Below, in pieces: positions 10,171-19,017 of a stretch of DNA of 64,000 nucleotides; positions within the stretch are counted from its first letter, which is position 1, and the number at the start of each line of letters is the position of its first letter. Position numbers and translations under genes: made by a program. This stretch comes from Halapricum desulfuricans (GTDB taxonomy: Archaea > Halobacteriota > Halobacteria > Halobacteriales > Haloarculaceae). Location: assembly GCF_017094505.1 (NCBI RefSeq), contig NZ_CP064787.1:496001-560000 (forward strand), written 5' to 3'. A model generated the notes under the pieces. It made no database searches and was not told the origin of the DNA. It was given only the letters and a program-made list of their open reading frames with translations.

Positions 10171-11454
10171 TCAGTCCGCCGTCTCGCCGGCGTGGCCGTC
10201 CGCACTCGCCGCGTCACCCTGTCTTTCGATGTATCTGATTCGCTCGGGAATCGGCGGGTGCGTGTAGTGAAACGTCGCATAGAGCGGATGAGGGAACGGG
10301 TTGGCGAGGTTCTCGCTGGTCAGGTTCGCCAGCGCGTCCGACAGCGCCGACCCGCTTCCCATGACCTCGACGGCGAAGCTGTCGGCCTCGCGCTCGTGTC
10401 GCAGCGAGAGGCGGTTCTCCAGGGGCGCGCTGAGACGCACCAGCGGTTCGATCCACAGCGTCCCGAGCGCCAGCCCAGCGTAGGCCGTCTCCGGCACGCC
10501 GAACATCTCGTAGAGCCACGGTTGCTCGATCAGGACCGAGAAGATCGCCAGCACGACCCCGATCCGCAGAGCGGAACTGGCGAGTTGCTTCCAGATGTGT
10601 CCGCGCTTCCAGTGAGCGAGTTCGTGCGCGAGGACGCTCTTGATCTCCCCGTGGTCCATCTGCTCGATCAGCGTATCGAACAGGACGACTCGCTTGGTGC
10701 GACCGAAGCCCACGAAGTACGCGTTCGAGTGCGAGGAGCGACTGGACGCGTCCATGGTGTACACCTGCTCGCAGTCGAAGCCGGCGCGCTCGAAGACGTC
10801 ATCGACTGCGTCCCTGAGATCGCCCGTCTCGACCGGATCGAAGTCGTAGAACAGCGGTGCGATCACCCGCGGATAGATCACCAGCATCGCCAGCGAGAAG
10901 GCGACGAACAGCCCCCAGGCGCCGACCCACCACCACTCCGGAAACAGTGCAAGCGTCAGCAGGACCCCGCCGGCGACGATCGCCACGAGCACGAGCGAGA
11001 CGGCCAGCCCGACGACGAGGTCCCGGAGCCACAGCCGCGGCGACTGCTGGTTGAACCCGAACTGCTCCTCGACGACGAACGTCTCGTACAGCGAGAACGG
11101 GGCGCTCGCAACGCGCGCGACGGCGACGAGTCCGGCGAAAAAGACCACGCCGCGCGCGACCGGCGGGAGCGCAACTCCTTCAAGCGCGGCGACGACGTCG
11201 CCGAACAGCCCCGAGTAGAGCACGAGCAACACGACAGCCAGACCGACGACCGACCGAAGCAGCGACAGCCCCGTGCCGGCACGCTGATACGCCACCAGTC
11301 GTTCGGTGTCCTCGACGCCGAGGCGCTCGCCGACCCACTCCGCCCGCTCGGCGACGGCCTTGGCCCCGTACCGGACGTTTAACACCGCTAACACGGCGAA
11401 AAAGAGCTCCGTCCCCACGACAAGCGTCAGAAATACGGCGTGTAGTTTCAGCAT
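10171..11454 (-). CDS. M48 family (Ste24/CAAX-type) membrane metalloprotease
   Basis: A 427-residue integral membrane zinc protease. The Ste24-type N-terminal half contains the VEEQFGFNQQSP signature. The zinc site HELAH lies near residue 278 and the third ligand region EREADSFAVE near 353. Length and order match eukaryotic and archaeal Ste24p rather than the shorter HtpX branch. It likely cleaves membrane or exported proteins; a CAAX substrate is not implied in archaea. The gene is upstream of the WHy-repeat gene, and a zinc-ribbon ORF starts 215 nt upstream on the same strand. Confidence 0.9.
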   Translation of the reverse strand: MLKLHAVFLTLVVGTELFFAVLAVLNVRYGAKAVAERAEWVGERLGVEDTERLVAYQRAGTGLSLLRSVVGLAVVLLVLYSGLFGDVVAALEGVALPPVARGVVFFAGLVAVARVASAPFSLYETFVVEEQFGFNQQSPRLWLRDLVVGLAVSLVLVAIVAGGVLLTLALFPEWWWVGAWGLFVAFSLAMLVIYPRVIAPLFYDFDPVETGDLRDAVDDVFERAGFDCEQVYTMDASSRSSHSNAYFVGFGRTKRVVLFDTLIEQMDHGEIKSVLAHELAHWKRGHIWKQLASSALRIGVVLAIFSVLIEQPWLYEMFGVPETAYAGLALGTLWIEPLVRLSAPLENRLSLRHEREADSFAVEVMGSGSALSDALANLTSENLANPFPHPLYATFHYTHPPIPERIRYIERQGDAASADGHAGETAD

Positions 11455-11528
11455 GTCACACTACTCGGAGCGCGACTGACGAGAAAGCTACGGACGCCAG
11501 TCCCGAAGACGACCGGACAGACCGGCTC

Positions 11529-11669
11529 TCAGACGCGCCACTCGAACCCGCAGTCCCGACACTCGTAGTGTCGCCAGTCTGTGCCGCCCGGTACCCGTTC
11601 GTGCGCGGTTTTCACCCGCTGGCGACTCTCACAGGACGGGCAAGCGTGTATTGTGCCTTGTGGCGCCAT
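11529..11669 (-). CDS. 46-residue zinc-ribbon protein
   Basis: A micro-protein beginning MAPQGTIHACPSCESRQRV, with a second knuckle CRDCGFEW near the C-terminus. It therefore has two CxxC pairs about 26 residues apart, which fits a zinc ribbon. The pattern and length give coding support despite the small size. Its ATG lies 1 nt from a 22-bp near-palindrome that separates it from the divergent Lhr helicase gene. Single zinc ribbons of this type are common in haloarchaea and may bind nucleic acid or protein partners. Function is not assigned. Confidence 0.75.
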   Translation of the reverse strand: MAPQGTIHACPSCESRQRVKTAHERVPGGTDWRHYECRDCGFEWRV

Positions 11670-11691
11670 ACATAATTATTAACAATTATGT
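11670..11691. promoter_or_regulatory. 22-bp AT-rich palindrome, candidate operator
   Basis: The sequence ACATAATT..AATTATGT has 10 of 11 base pairs matched around its centre and sits immediately upstream of the zinc-ribbon ATG, facing the divergent helicase gene. A dyad at this position could bind a dimeric wHTH repressor or contain the TATA element. The role is inferred. Confidence 0.45.
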
Positions 11692-11785
11692 TTGATAACT
11701 CCCGGCGTTCCGGTAGTCGTTGCCGGCGATGCGTCTGTCGGGAGCCACCGCGGCGCTTAATCGGTTCAAGCCCCAAATCGTTCCG

Positions 11786-14617
11786 ATGGCAGAGTCAGCG
11801 GTCGACGGTCCGGACGCGTTCACCGCGCTGGGTGAGGCCGTCCGCGAGGCGCTGGGCGAGCGTGGCTTTCGGACGCCCACCGAGCCACAGCGTCGCGCGA
11901 TCGGACCGATCACACGAGGACGGGACGCGCTCGTCGTCGCGCCGACCGGCACTGGCAAGACAGAGACGGCTATGTTGCCCGTGCTGGACGCGCTCGAGGG
12001 CGAGGACCGGTTCGGGATCGGCGCGCTGTACGTCACGCCGCTGCGCGCGCTCAACCGCGACATGCGCGAACGCCTCGAGTGGTGGGGCCAGACGCTGGAC
12101 CTCGACGTCGACGTCCGCCACGGTGATACGACCGACTACCAGCGACAAAAGCAGGCCGACGACCCCCCGGACGTGCTCGTCACGACCCCCGAGACGCTGC
12201 AGGCGATGCTCACCGGCAAGAAGCTCCGACGGGCGCTGGAAGACGTCGAGCACGTCGTCGTCGACGAGGTCCACGAACTGGCCGCCGCGAAACGCGGGGC
12301 GCAACTGACCGTCGGGCTGGAACGGCTGCGCGAACTCGCCGGCCCGCTCCAGCGGGTCGGCCTCTCGGCGACCGTCGGCGACCCCGGGGAGGTCGGCAAG
12401 TTCCTCACCGGTGATCGGGGCTGTCGGATCGTCGAAGTCGACGTCGGGAGTCGCCTCGAGGTCGAAGTCCGGGAACCCCGGGTCACCGACGAGGACGAAC
12501 GGCTCGCCGGCCAGCTGATGACTGACGCCGACGTCGCCAGTCACGTCCGGACGATCGACGAGATTATCGACGATCACGACTCGACACTGGTCTTTGTCAA
12601 CACGCGTCAGACGGCCGAGGCGCTCGGCTCGCGATTCAAAAAGCTCGGTACCGACATCGGCGTCCACCACGGGTCGCTCTCCAAGGAGGCCCGGATCGAC
12701 GTCGAGGACCGGTTCAAGTCCGGCGACCTCGACGCGCTACTGTGTACGTCCTCGATGGAGCTGGGCATCGACGTCGGCCGCGTCGATCACGTCGTCCAGT
12801 ACAACAGCCCCCGCGAGGTGCGGCGGTTGCTCCAGCGCGTCGGCCGGGCCGGCCACCGCCGGGACGTCGTCTCCTCGGGGACGGTGATCACGACCCGGCC
12901 GGACGACACGCTCGAAGCGCTGGCGATCGCCCGTCGAGCGAGCGAGGGGGCGGTCGAACCCGCGGCGATCCACCACGGCAGCCTCGACACCGTCGCCAAC
13001 CAGATCGCCGGGATCGTCATGGACTTCGGCGAGATCCGGGCGATGGCTGCCTACGAGATCCTCACCCGCGCCTATCCGTTCGCCGACCTCGGCGAAGACG
13101 AGTTCAAGGAAATCGTCCGCGAACTGGCCGGCAACGACGTGATCTGGCTCGACGAGGACCGCGACACCCTCGAAAAGCGCCGTGGCACCTGGCAGTACTT
13201 CTATCAGAACCTCTCGATGATTCCCGACGAGGCCACCTACACCGTCGAGGACGTCGCTTCCGGCGATCGCATCGGGACGCTCGACGAACGGTTCGTCGTC
13301 AACTTCGCCCAGCCCGGCGAGATATTCATCCAGCGCGGGGAGATGTGGCGCATCGTCGAGATCGACGAGGAGGAGGAGCGCGTCCAGGTCAGTCCCGTCG
13401 CCGACCCCGGCGGCGAAGTCCCCTCCTGGGTCGGCCAGGAGATTCCCGTCCCCTACGAGGTCGCTCAGGAGGTCGGCGAGATCCGCGAGGTGGCGGGCAC
13501 GCAGCTCCGGGGCGGCGCGACGCCGGAAGCGACCGCCCGGGACCTGCGGCGGCGCTACCCGGCCGACGAGCACACGATCGCCGAGGCGCTCGACCCGCTG
13601 GACCGCCACGAGGCCGCGCTGCCGACCGACGACCGGCTCCTCGTGGAGTTCCGGGGCCGGCAGGTCGTGATCAACGCCCACTTCGGCCACACCGTCAACG
13701 AGACGCTCGGCAGGCTCGTCTCGGCGATGCTCGGCCAGCGGACCGGATCCTCGGTCGGCATGGAGATCGATCCCTACCGGATCGAACTGGAGGTGCCCGG
13801 CGGGATCGCGGCCCGGGACGTCGTCGAGGTGCTCGAAGACACCGACCCCGACCACCTGGAGGCGATCGTCGAACTCAGTCTGAAGAACGCCGACGTGCTC
13901 AAGTTCCGGCTGGCGCAGGTCGCGACGAAGTTCGGCGCGCTGAAGCGCTGGCGCGGGAACGGAAGCGGTCGGTTCGGTCGGGATCGGCTCCTCGCGGCGC
14001 TTGAGGACACGCCCGTCTACGACGAAGCACTACGGGCGGTGCTGCACGAAGAGCTGGCAGTCGAGGAAGCGAGCGAGGTCCTCGAACGGATCCAGTCAGG
14101 AGAGATCAGCGTCGAGACGATCGGCGAGCGTACCCCGATCGGCCGGGGCGGCCGCTCGAGCGGGCAGGAGCTGCTGTCCCCCGAAAACGCCGACGCCAGC
14201 GTCGTCCAGACCGTCCGCGAGCGCATCCGGAACGATCGGGTGCTGCTGTTCTGCCTGCACTGTCAGGACTGGGAATCCAGGCGGACGGTCAAGACCGTCA
14301 GCGACCAGCCGGCGTGTCCCCACTGTGGGTCGACCCAGATCGCCGCCCTGAATCCCTGGGCTGACGAGGTCGTCTCGGCAGTGACGGCCGACGACAAGGA
14401 CGACGAACAGGAGAAACAGACCGAGCGGGCCTACCGTGCGGCGAGTCTCGTCCAGAGTCACGGCAAGCGGGCGATCATCGCGCTCGCGGCCCGCGGCGTC
14501 GGGCCACATAACGCCGCCCGGATCATCAACAACCTTCGGGAGGACGAGGACGACTTCTACCGGGATATCCTCGCCCGGGAACGCGAGTACGCCCGGACGA
14601 AATCCTTCTGGGAGTGA
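11786..14617 (+). CDS. Lhr-type superfamily 2 helicase
   Basis: A 943-residue ATP-dependent helicase of the archaeal Lhr family, probably for DNA repair or replication-coupled unwinding. Visible motifs are Walker A APTGTGKTE (~51-59), DEVH in VVVDEVHEL (~157-165), motif III LSAT, and motif VI QRVGRAGHRR. The C-terminal region has a CxxC..CxxC zinc ribbon (CLHCQDW..CPHCGS, ~822-850), as in the Lhr2-like branch. The ATG at 11786 is chosen because CTTAAT lies ~28 nt upstream, giving a leaderless mRNA. A start at 11720 would add 22 residues without family similarity. Confidence 0.92.
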   Translation: MAESAVDGPDAFTALGEAVREALGERGFRTPTEPQRRAIGPITRGRDALVVAPTGTGKTETAMLPVLDALEGEDRFGIGALYVTPLRALNRDMRERLEWWGQTLDLDVDVRHGDTTDYQRQKQADDPPDVLVTTPETLQAMLTGKKLRRALEDVEHVVVDEVHELAAAKRGAQLTVGLERLRELAGPLQRVGLSATVGDPGEVGKFLTGDRGCRIVEVDVGSRLEVEVREPRVTDEDERLAGQLMTDADVASHVRTIDEIIDDHDSTLVFVNTRQTAEALGSRFKKLGTDIGVHHGSLSKEARIDVEDRFKSGDLDALLCTSSMELGIDVGRVDHVVQYNSPREVRRLLQRVGRAGHRRDVVSSGTVITTRPDDTLEALAIARRASEGAVEPAAIHHGSLDTVANQIAGIVMDFGEIRAMAAYEILTRAYPFADLGEDEFKEIVRELAGNDVIWLDEDRDTLEKRRGTWQYFYQNLSMIPDEATYTVEDVASGDRIGTLDERFVVNFAQPGEIFIQRGEMWRIVEIDEEEERVQVSPVADPGGEVPSWVGQEIPVPYEVAQEVGEIREVAGTQLRGGATPEATARDLRRRYPADEHTIAEALDPLDRHEAALPTDDRLLVEFRGRQVVINAHFGHTVNETLGRLVSAMLGQRTGSSVGMEIDPYRIELEVPGGIAARDVVEVLEDTDPDHLEAIVELSLKNADVLKFRLAQVATKFGALKRWRGNGSGRFGRDRLLAALEDTPVYDEALRAVLHEELAVEEASEVLERIQSGEISVETIGERTPIGRGGRSSGQELLSPENADASVVQTVRERIRNDRVLLFCLHCQDWESRRTVKTVSDQPACPHCGSTQIAALNPWADEVVSAVTADDKDDEQEKQTERAYRAASLVQSHGKRAIIALAARGVGPHNAARIINNLREDEDDFYRDILAREREYARTKSFWE

Positions 14618-14663
14618 GCGGCTGGGCGGTTTCGGGTCATTCACAAAATTCGTCTGAAAATTC

Positions 14664-14722
14664 TGCACTAACAGAGACCCTGCCGGAATTATCTAATACC
14701 AAATATATAGATATTTAGTGCA
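14664..14722. promoter_or_regulatory. Promoter with double dyad before the 14744 gene
   Basis: TGCACTAA at 14664-14671 is exactly reversed as TTAGTGCA at 14715-14722. Between them AAATAT (14701-14706) and ATATTT (14711-14716) form a second dyad that also looks like the TATA region. This fits a regulated promoter for the membrane protein starting at 14744. Confidence 0.4.
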
Positions 14723-14743
14723 TCGGGAAATCACACTCTGACA

Positions 14744-16063
14744 ATGCGCACTCGCCACGTGATCCTCGCCATCGCTGCAGCACTGCTCGTCGTGGCGATA
14801 CTTGCCCCCGCAGGTTCGACGGTCCCGCCACCGGAGGGCGTCTGTGGGATCTGCGGGCCGGAGTTCGAGCGGGCAGCCGAGGACAACGGCGTGAACGCCA
14901 CCGTCACTGAGAGCAGTCTTACCGTCGAAATCACCGCCGACGGGGAGAGTCACTGGACGGCAACCGCGACCCTGAATCGGGACGCCGCCGAGCGGTTCGC
15001 CGGGAACCGAACGCTCCTCTATCGCACCGTCGATCAGAGCTACAGTTCATACCGGACCGTCGTGGACGACCCGGAGAACCTCTCGGTGGCGCTTGCCGAC
15101 CGCACTGTCACGGCCACGTTCACGGCCACGGACGCCACGCACCGATACCCGGGCGGTGTGCTGTTGTTCGACGGCTTCGCTCGCTACCCGCCCCACGGCG
15201 CACCGTACATCAACACGGACGCGCTCACCGTCGAAGGGCCGTCCGGGACGGCGATCACCCACGCACCGCCAGGGGGGACAGTCAGCGGGAACCGGGCCGT
15301 CTGGAGGCCCGGCGACGACAGGCAACGATTCGATTCCCCGCTCGGCCGCGAGGCGACAGTCGCGTTCGCTCCCGACGACGGTCTCCCCGCGCAGGCGGCC
15401 ACTGTCGGCGCGGTCCGGCTGCACGCACTCGGAATGATCGAGTCGGAACTGCGCGCGTACGCCACAGTTCCGGCCGCACTTCTCGCGCTCGTCGCGACCG
15501 GCCTGTTGCTCGCCGGTGATCGTCTCCCTGCAACGCTCACGCGGGGACGGACGGTCCTGCGATGGCTCGCCGCAGGCGGCGGCCTGTACGCTGGCCTCAC
15601 CGCCGTCGTGGCGCTGGCGGGCAACGGTGTCGGGGTCGTTCTGGGGGCGACCGGCATCGGACTGATTCCGCAGGCGCTCTCGACGGCCACGGCTGCCGCG
15701 CTCGCCGACTTCGTGGACGAGGAGACCGACCGGAACGTCCCGGGAATGGCTGTGGCCGCGGTCGCGGTGTGGACAGTCGCGCTGCTCGTCGGTGCTCGAG
15801 CGGGCGGACTGCTCGTGCTCGTCGCCGGTCCGCTGATCTTCCTGCCGTTCGGTATTCTCGCCGCCGCGAGACATCGGGGCCGGTTTCTCTTCCCCTTTGT
15901 CGCCGCGCTCGGGGCAGTCGCGGCTGCGCTTCCGTTCGTGCCTCAATCCGGGGTCGTGTTCGTCACCCCGGCGATGTTGCTGCTGCTATCGGTCGGGACG
16001 GCGCTCCTCGGCACCCCACTGTTCGCTATCGGACAGCGGTTCGGAAACGCTTCGTCATCGTGA
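14744..16063 (+). CDS. Exported multi-pass membrane protein, unknown function
   Basis: A 439-residue protein with an N-terminal signal sequence (residues ~5-25), a CGICG motif near residue 34 just after cleavage, and a ~200-residue extracytoplasmic beta-rich domain. About six transmembrane helices follow from residue ~240 to the end. The Cys pair next to the membrane could be a disulfide or metal site. No family is recognised. It is preceded by an unusually AT-rich promoter with dyads, and convergent with the small wHTH gene at 16074. Confidence 0.75.
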   Translation: MRTRHVILAIAAALLVVAILAPAGSTVPPPEGVCGICGPEFERAAEDNGVNATVTESSLTVEITADGESHWTATATLNRDAAERFAGNRTLLYRTVDQSYSSYRTVVDDPENLSVALADRTVTATFTATDATHRYPGGVLLFDGFARYPPHGAPYINTDALTVEGPSGTAITHAPPGGTVSGNRAVWRPGDDRQRFDSPLGREATVAFAPDDGLPAQAATVGAVRLHALGMIESELRAYATVPAALLALVATGLLLAGDRLPATLTRGRTVLRWLAAGGGLYAGLTAVVALAGNGVGVVLGATGIGLIPQALSTATAAALADFVDEETDRNVPGMAVAAVAVWTVALLVGARAGGLLVLVAGPLIFLPFGILAAARHRGRFLFPFVAALGAVAAALPFVPQSGVVFVTPAMLLLLSVGTALLGTPLFAIGQRFGNASSS

Positions 16064-16073
16064 CTGTGGCAAA

Positions 16074-16361
16074 TCAGCGCCTCTCGCCACATCCGACCTC
16101 TTCGTCCAGCCACGCGGCGTACGCCTCGACGTGTTCCCGTCCGGCGTCAGTCAGCTCGTAAACGTCGCTCAGCCCCTCGGTTCGGGACCGGACGTGGCCC
16201 AGTCGTTCGAGCGCTTCCAGCGCGCCGTAGAACTGCTTGGGATCGATCCGCTCGTCGTAGCGACGTTCGAGCGCCGTCTTGAGTTTCTGTGTGGGCACCC
16301 CGTCGTCGCCGTACAGCAGGACACAGAGATCGCGGCGACGGCCGCTCTGGAGCCACTTCAT
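16074..16361 (-). CDS. Winged-helix (PadR-like) protein
   Basis: A 95-residue protein starting MKWLQSGRRRDLCVLLYG. The pattern of three helices followed by a beta wing (LEALERLGHVRSRTEGLSDVYELTDAG) is that of compact PadR-like or haloarchaeal wHTH regulators. The ATG at 16361 fits the domain start; upstream in-frame codons add basic sequence without similarity. It could regulate the adjacent glp operon or the membrane protein at 14744, but nothing in the sequence decides this. Confidence 0.75.
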   Translation of the reverse strand: MKWLQSGRRRDLCVLLYGDDGVPTQKLKTALERRYDERIDPKQFYGALEALERLGHVRSRTEGLSDVYELTDAGREHVEAYAAWLDEEVGCGERR

Positions 16362-16432
16362 GCCCGGACGGTCGGGGGCGGGCAACAACTCCGTTGCGCT
16401 TCGCTCGTCGGATGGCAGTCGATGCGACGCTG

Positions 16433-17758
16433 TCAGGACTCGACCAGCGCCGTCTCGAGCAGTTCCATTGGGTGTTTGACCTCGTAGCCGGTGCCGTGTT
16501 CGATCTGGGCGCTGCACATCGGGCACTCCGTCAGCGCGACTTCGCCCGGGGCCTCCTCGAAGGCCTCGAACATCTCCGCGCCGATCTCCATCGAGTCGTC
16601 GTACTTCTCCGCTTTCCAGCCGTACGTGCCGGCCAGGCCACAGCAGACGTCGCCCGTGTCCTCGAGTTCGACCCCGTCGACGTCCGCGAAGAGTTCGGTG
16701 ACGATCCCCTCGACGCCCATGACCTCGCCGTGACAGGGGGCGTGGTAGGTCATCGCCGGGAAGTCGACGTCGGCACCGGCGAGTTCGGCCTCGAGGTCCT
16801 CGTTGACCCGCAGATACTCGACCGCGTCGAACATGTGCGAGGCGACATCCTCGATCCCGTCGATGTCGAACAGTTCGGGGTACTCCTTGCGCAGGGCCAT
16901 CGAACAGGAGGTACAGGTCGCGATCAGGTCGTAGCCGTCCTCGACGAGCGAGCCGAAGGTGTCGACGTTGCCCTCGGCGACCCCGCGGGCGTCCTCAAGC
17001 ATCCCGTTCGCGAACATCGGCGTGCCACAGCAGCTCTGTTCGGGCACTGCGATCTCGTAGCCCAGCGACTCGTAGAGCCGGACCATCGACTTTGCGACCT
17101 CGGTCTGGTGGTAGTTAGCGTAACAGCCGTGGAAGAACGCGACCTTCTTGTCCTCGCCGGTCTCGCCGCGCGCCTCTCGGGCTTCGCGGGCTCGTTCGGT
17201 CGAGGTGGCGTCGCCGCCGCGGTCGCTCCACCAGCCCCGGAAGGTCTGGGTTGCGAAATCGGGGAAGGAACGCTCGCTCGGGAAGCCGAGCAGCTTCTCG
17301 TTCAGCCAGCGCGTCGCCCCGAGCCCGAAGACGGTGTTCGAGATCCGAGGCATCATGCTCCCGAGTTTCCCCAGCGTGCCGTAGTTGGCCAGCATCTTGT
17401 TGCGGAGGTACTCCCGGGAGGCGTGACTTTTCTGGTTTTTGACGTAGTTCGCCCGGGCGACGTTGTGCATCTGCCCCAGCGGCACGTCGTTCGTACAGGC
17501 GGTATCACACCGCATGCAGTTCAGACACTTGTCGACGGACTCGTCGAACTCGATGTCGCCCTTGCGGGTGAGACGCCACTGTTCGGGGCCCTGGAACTTC
17601 GGCCCCGGGAAGTCCTCGTTGACTTCCGCGACCGGACAGACTGTCTCGCAGTTGCCGTTCTTGTCGCACTTGTCGACTCCCGGACGGAGGTCCATCTCCG
17701 TCGCGTCCGGGAACAGGTCCACTGGATCGAACGTCTCGGATTCTGCTTGTTTGCTCAT
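16433..17758 (-). CDS. glpC: Anaerobic-type glycerol-3-phosphate dehydrogenase subunit C
   Basis: A 441-residue iron-sulfur subunit that passes electrons from GlpA to the quinone pool at the membrane. Two 4Fe-4S motifs lie near residues 31-41 (CDKNGNCETVCPV) and 78-88 (CLNCMRCDTACTN). Two CCG motifs follow (CCGTPM, CCGLAG), as in the heterodisulfide reductase D-like family. Its ATG overlaps the glpB stop by 4 nt (ATGA). It is the last gene of glpABC, which oxidises glycerol-3-phosphate to dihydroxyacetone phosphate. No glycerol kinase gene is seen nearby. Confidence 0.93.
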   Translation of the reverse strand: MSKQAESETFDPVDLFPDATEMDLRPGVDKCDKNGNCETVCPVAEVNEDFPGPKFQGPEQWRLTRKGDIEFDESVDKCLNCMRCDTACTNDVPLGQMHNVARANYVKNQKSHASREYLRNKMLANYGTLGKLGSMMPRISNTVFGLGATRWLNEKLLGFPSERSFPDFATQTFRGWWSDRGGDATSTERAREAREARGETGEDKKVAFFHGCYANYHQTEVAKSMVRLYESLGYEIAVPEQSCCGTPMFANGMLEDARGVAEGNVDTFGSLVEDGYDLIATCTSCSMALRKEYPELFDIDGIEDVASHMFDAVEYLRVNEDLEAELAGADVDFPAMTYHAPCHGEVMGVEGIVTELFADVDGVELEDTGDVCCGLAGTYGWKAEKYDDSMEIGAEMFEAFEEAPGEVALTECPMCSAQIEHGTGYEVKHPMELLETALVES

Positions 17759-19017
17759 ATCAACGCACCTGCCTCACTGCCGGCCACGTAGCCCGTGGCC
17801 AGCGAGACGCCACAGCCGGACTTCTCGGTGGCGAAGTCGTAGCCGCCGATCACGTTGCCGGCGGCGCGAAGGTTCTCGAACTGTACCTCCTCGGCCGCGA
17901 CCGGGCGCAGGTCGTCGTCGACGTCGACGCCGAACTCCGTGTAGGCGTGATCGCCCCAGACGTCGTCGTCGAACCACTCGTAGCGGTCCTCGGGGTGCTC
18001 GACCGGCAGACCGAAGACCGGTTCCTCGACGACGTCCCGGTCGGACTCGATCCCGCCGCCGACGGGGCCGCCGGTCGCCAGCACGTACTGCTGGGCCTCG
18101 TAGGCGACCTCCGAGCCCAGCCGGTCCATGAGCACCTGCTCGATCCGGCCGCCGTCGGCGTCGAAGTCGACAATCGGATTGCCCGAAGTGATCCGGACGC
18201 CGGCGTCCTCGGCCGCGTCGTAGAGAGCGTCTTCCAGCCGCAGCCCCGGGAGGCTCGGCGGCCCGGTGGGCACTTCGAAGACGTCGACGCCGAGCCGGTC
18301 CCGCAACTCCGTCCGGACGACCTCGTGACGGGAGTCGCCCAGCACCGCCGGGAAGCCGACGCGGCGCTCGTCTTCGAGGACGGCCTCGACGCGGTCGGCA
18401 AGCACTTCCCGGACGGTCCCGTCGTCGACCGACTCGTCGCGGTCGAGCGCACGGGCGTAGCGTGTCACGTCAGCGTCCTGCGGAAACGATACGGGGAAGC
18501 GGACGGTCTCGCCGCGCACGTCGAAGGGGACGTCGACGGCCGAGAGGTGGTCGGCCGCCATCGGCGCGTCGAAGCCGGTGACGCTGTCGATGCCGACAAG
18601 CAGCATGTCCCGGTCGTCGCTGGCGAGTCCCGGGGCGATCGAGCGCGGGTATCGCGCCGTCGGTTTGACCGAGCCGGCGTGTGTCACCACCAGCGCGTTC
18701 GCCTCCGAGTGGCCTCCGCGGTAGCGGTCCCCGACGGCGTCGTCGAACAGCGCCAGCCCCTCGCGGACGGCGTCGGCTCCGACCTTGCCGTAGGGATGCT
18801 CGTCCGGGAGTTGCGCGATCGCGTCGTAGGGATCGGCGCGGGGCGCGTCGTCGCCCGGAGCGTAGCCGAGCACGTCGACCAGCCCGCTCGCGTTCCCGAG
18901 CGTGCTCTGCTTGTGAGTCACCAGACGCGTGCGTGCGCCCGTCTCCGCGGCCGCGATGGCGCTCGACAGCCCCGCGATGCCGCCGCCGATCACCAGCACG
19001 TCGTCTTCAATCGCCAT
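17755..19017 (-). CDS. glpB: Anaerobic-type glycerol-3-phosphate dehydrogenase subunit B
   Basis: A 420-residue flavoprotein subunit with the N-terminal dinucleotide motif [17 protein letters not shown] (~8-24) and a C-terminal [13 protein letters not shown] segment. The ATG at 19017 is preferred to the in-frame codon at 19044 because family members begin directly at this motif, and it still overlaps the glpA end by 11 nt. GlpB works with GlpA and GlpC in the membrane-bound dehydrogenase. Translational coupling along glpABC is evident from both overlaps. Confidence 0.92.
   Translation of the reverse strand: MAIEDDVLVIGGGIAGLSSAIAAAETGARTRLVTHKQSTLGNASGLVDVLGYAPGDDAPRADPYDAIAQLPDEHPYGKVGADAVREGLALFDDAVGDRYRGGHSEANALVVTHAGSVKPTARYPRSIAPGLASDDRDMLLVGIDSVTGFDAPMAADHLSAVDVPFDVRGETVRFPVSFPQDADVTRYARALDRDESVDDGTVREVLADRVEAVLEDERRVGFPAVLGDSRHEVVRTELRDRLGVDVFEVPTGPPSLPGLRLEDALYDAAEDAGVRITSGNPIVDFDADGGRIEQVLMDRLGSEVAYEAQQYVLATGGPVGGGIESDRDVVEEPVFGLPVEHPEDRYEWFDDDVWGDHAYTEFGVDVDDDLRPVAAEEVQFENLRAAGNVIGGYDFATEKSGCGVSLATGYVAGSEAGALI

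Noticed and set aside
11763-11775. GGTTCAAGCCCC resembling a tRNA T-loop
   Set aside because: No cloverleaf fits; it is the promoter-start region of the helicase gene.
12737-13855. Long ORF antisense to the Lhr helicase
   Set aside because: No motif or plausible start; a frame shadow of the helicase gene.
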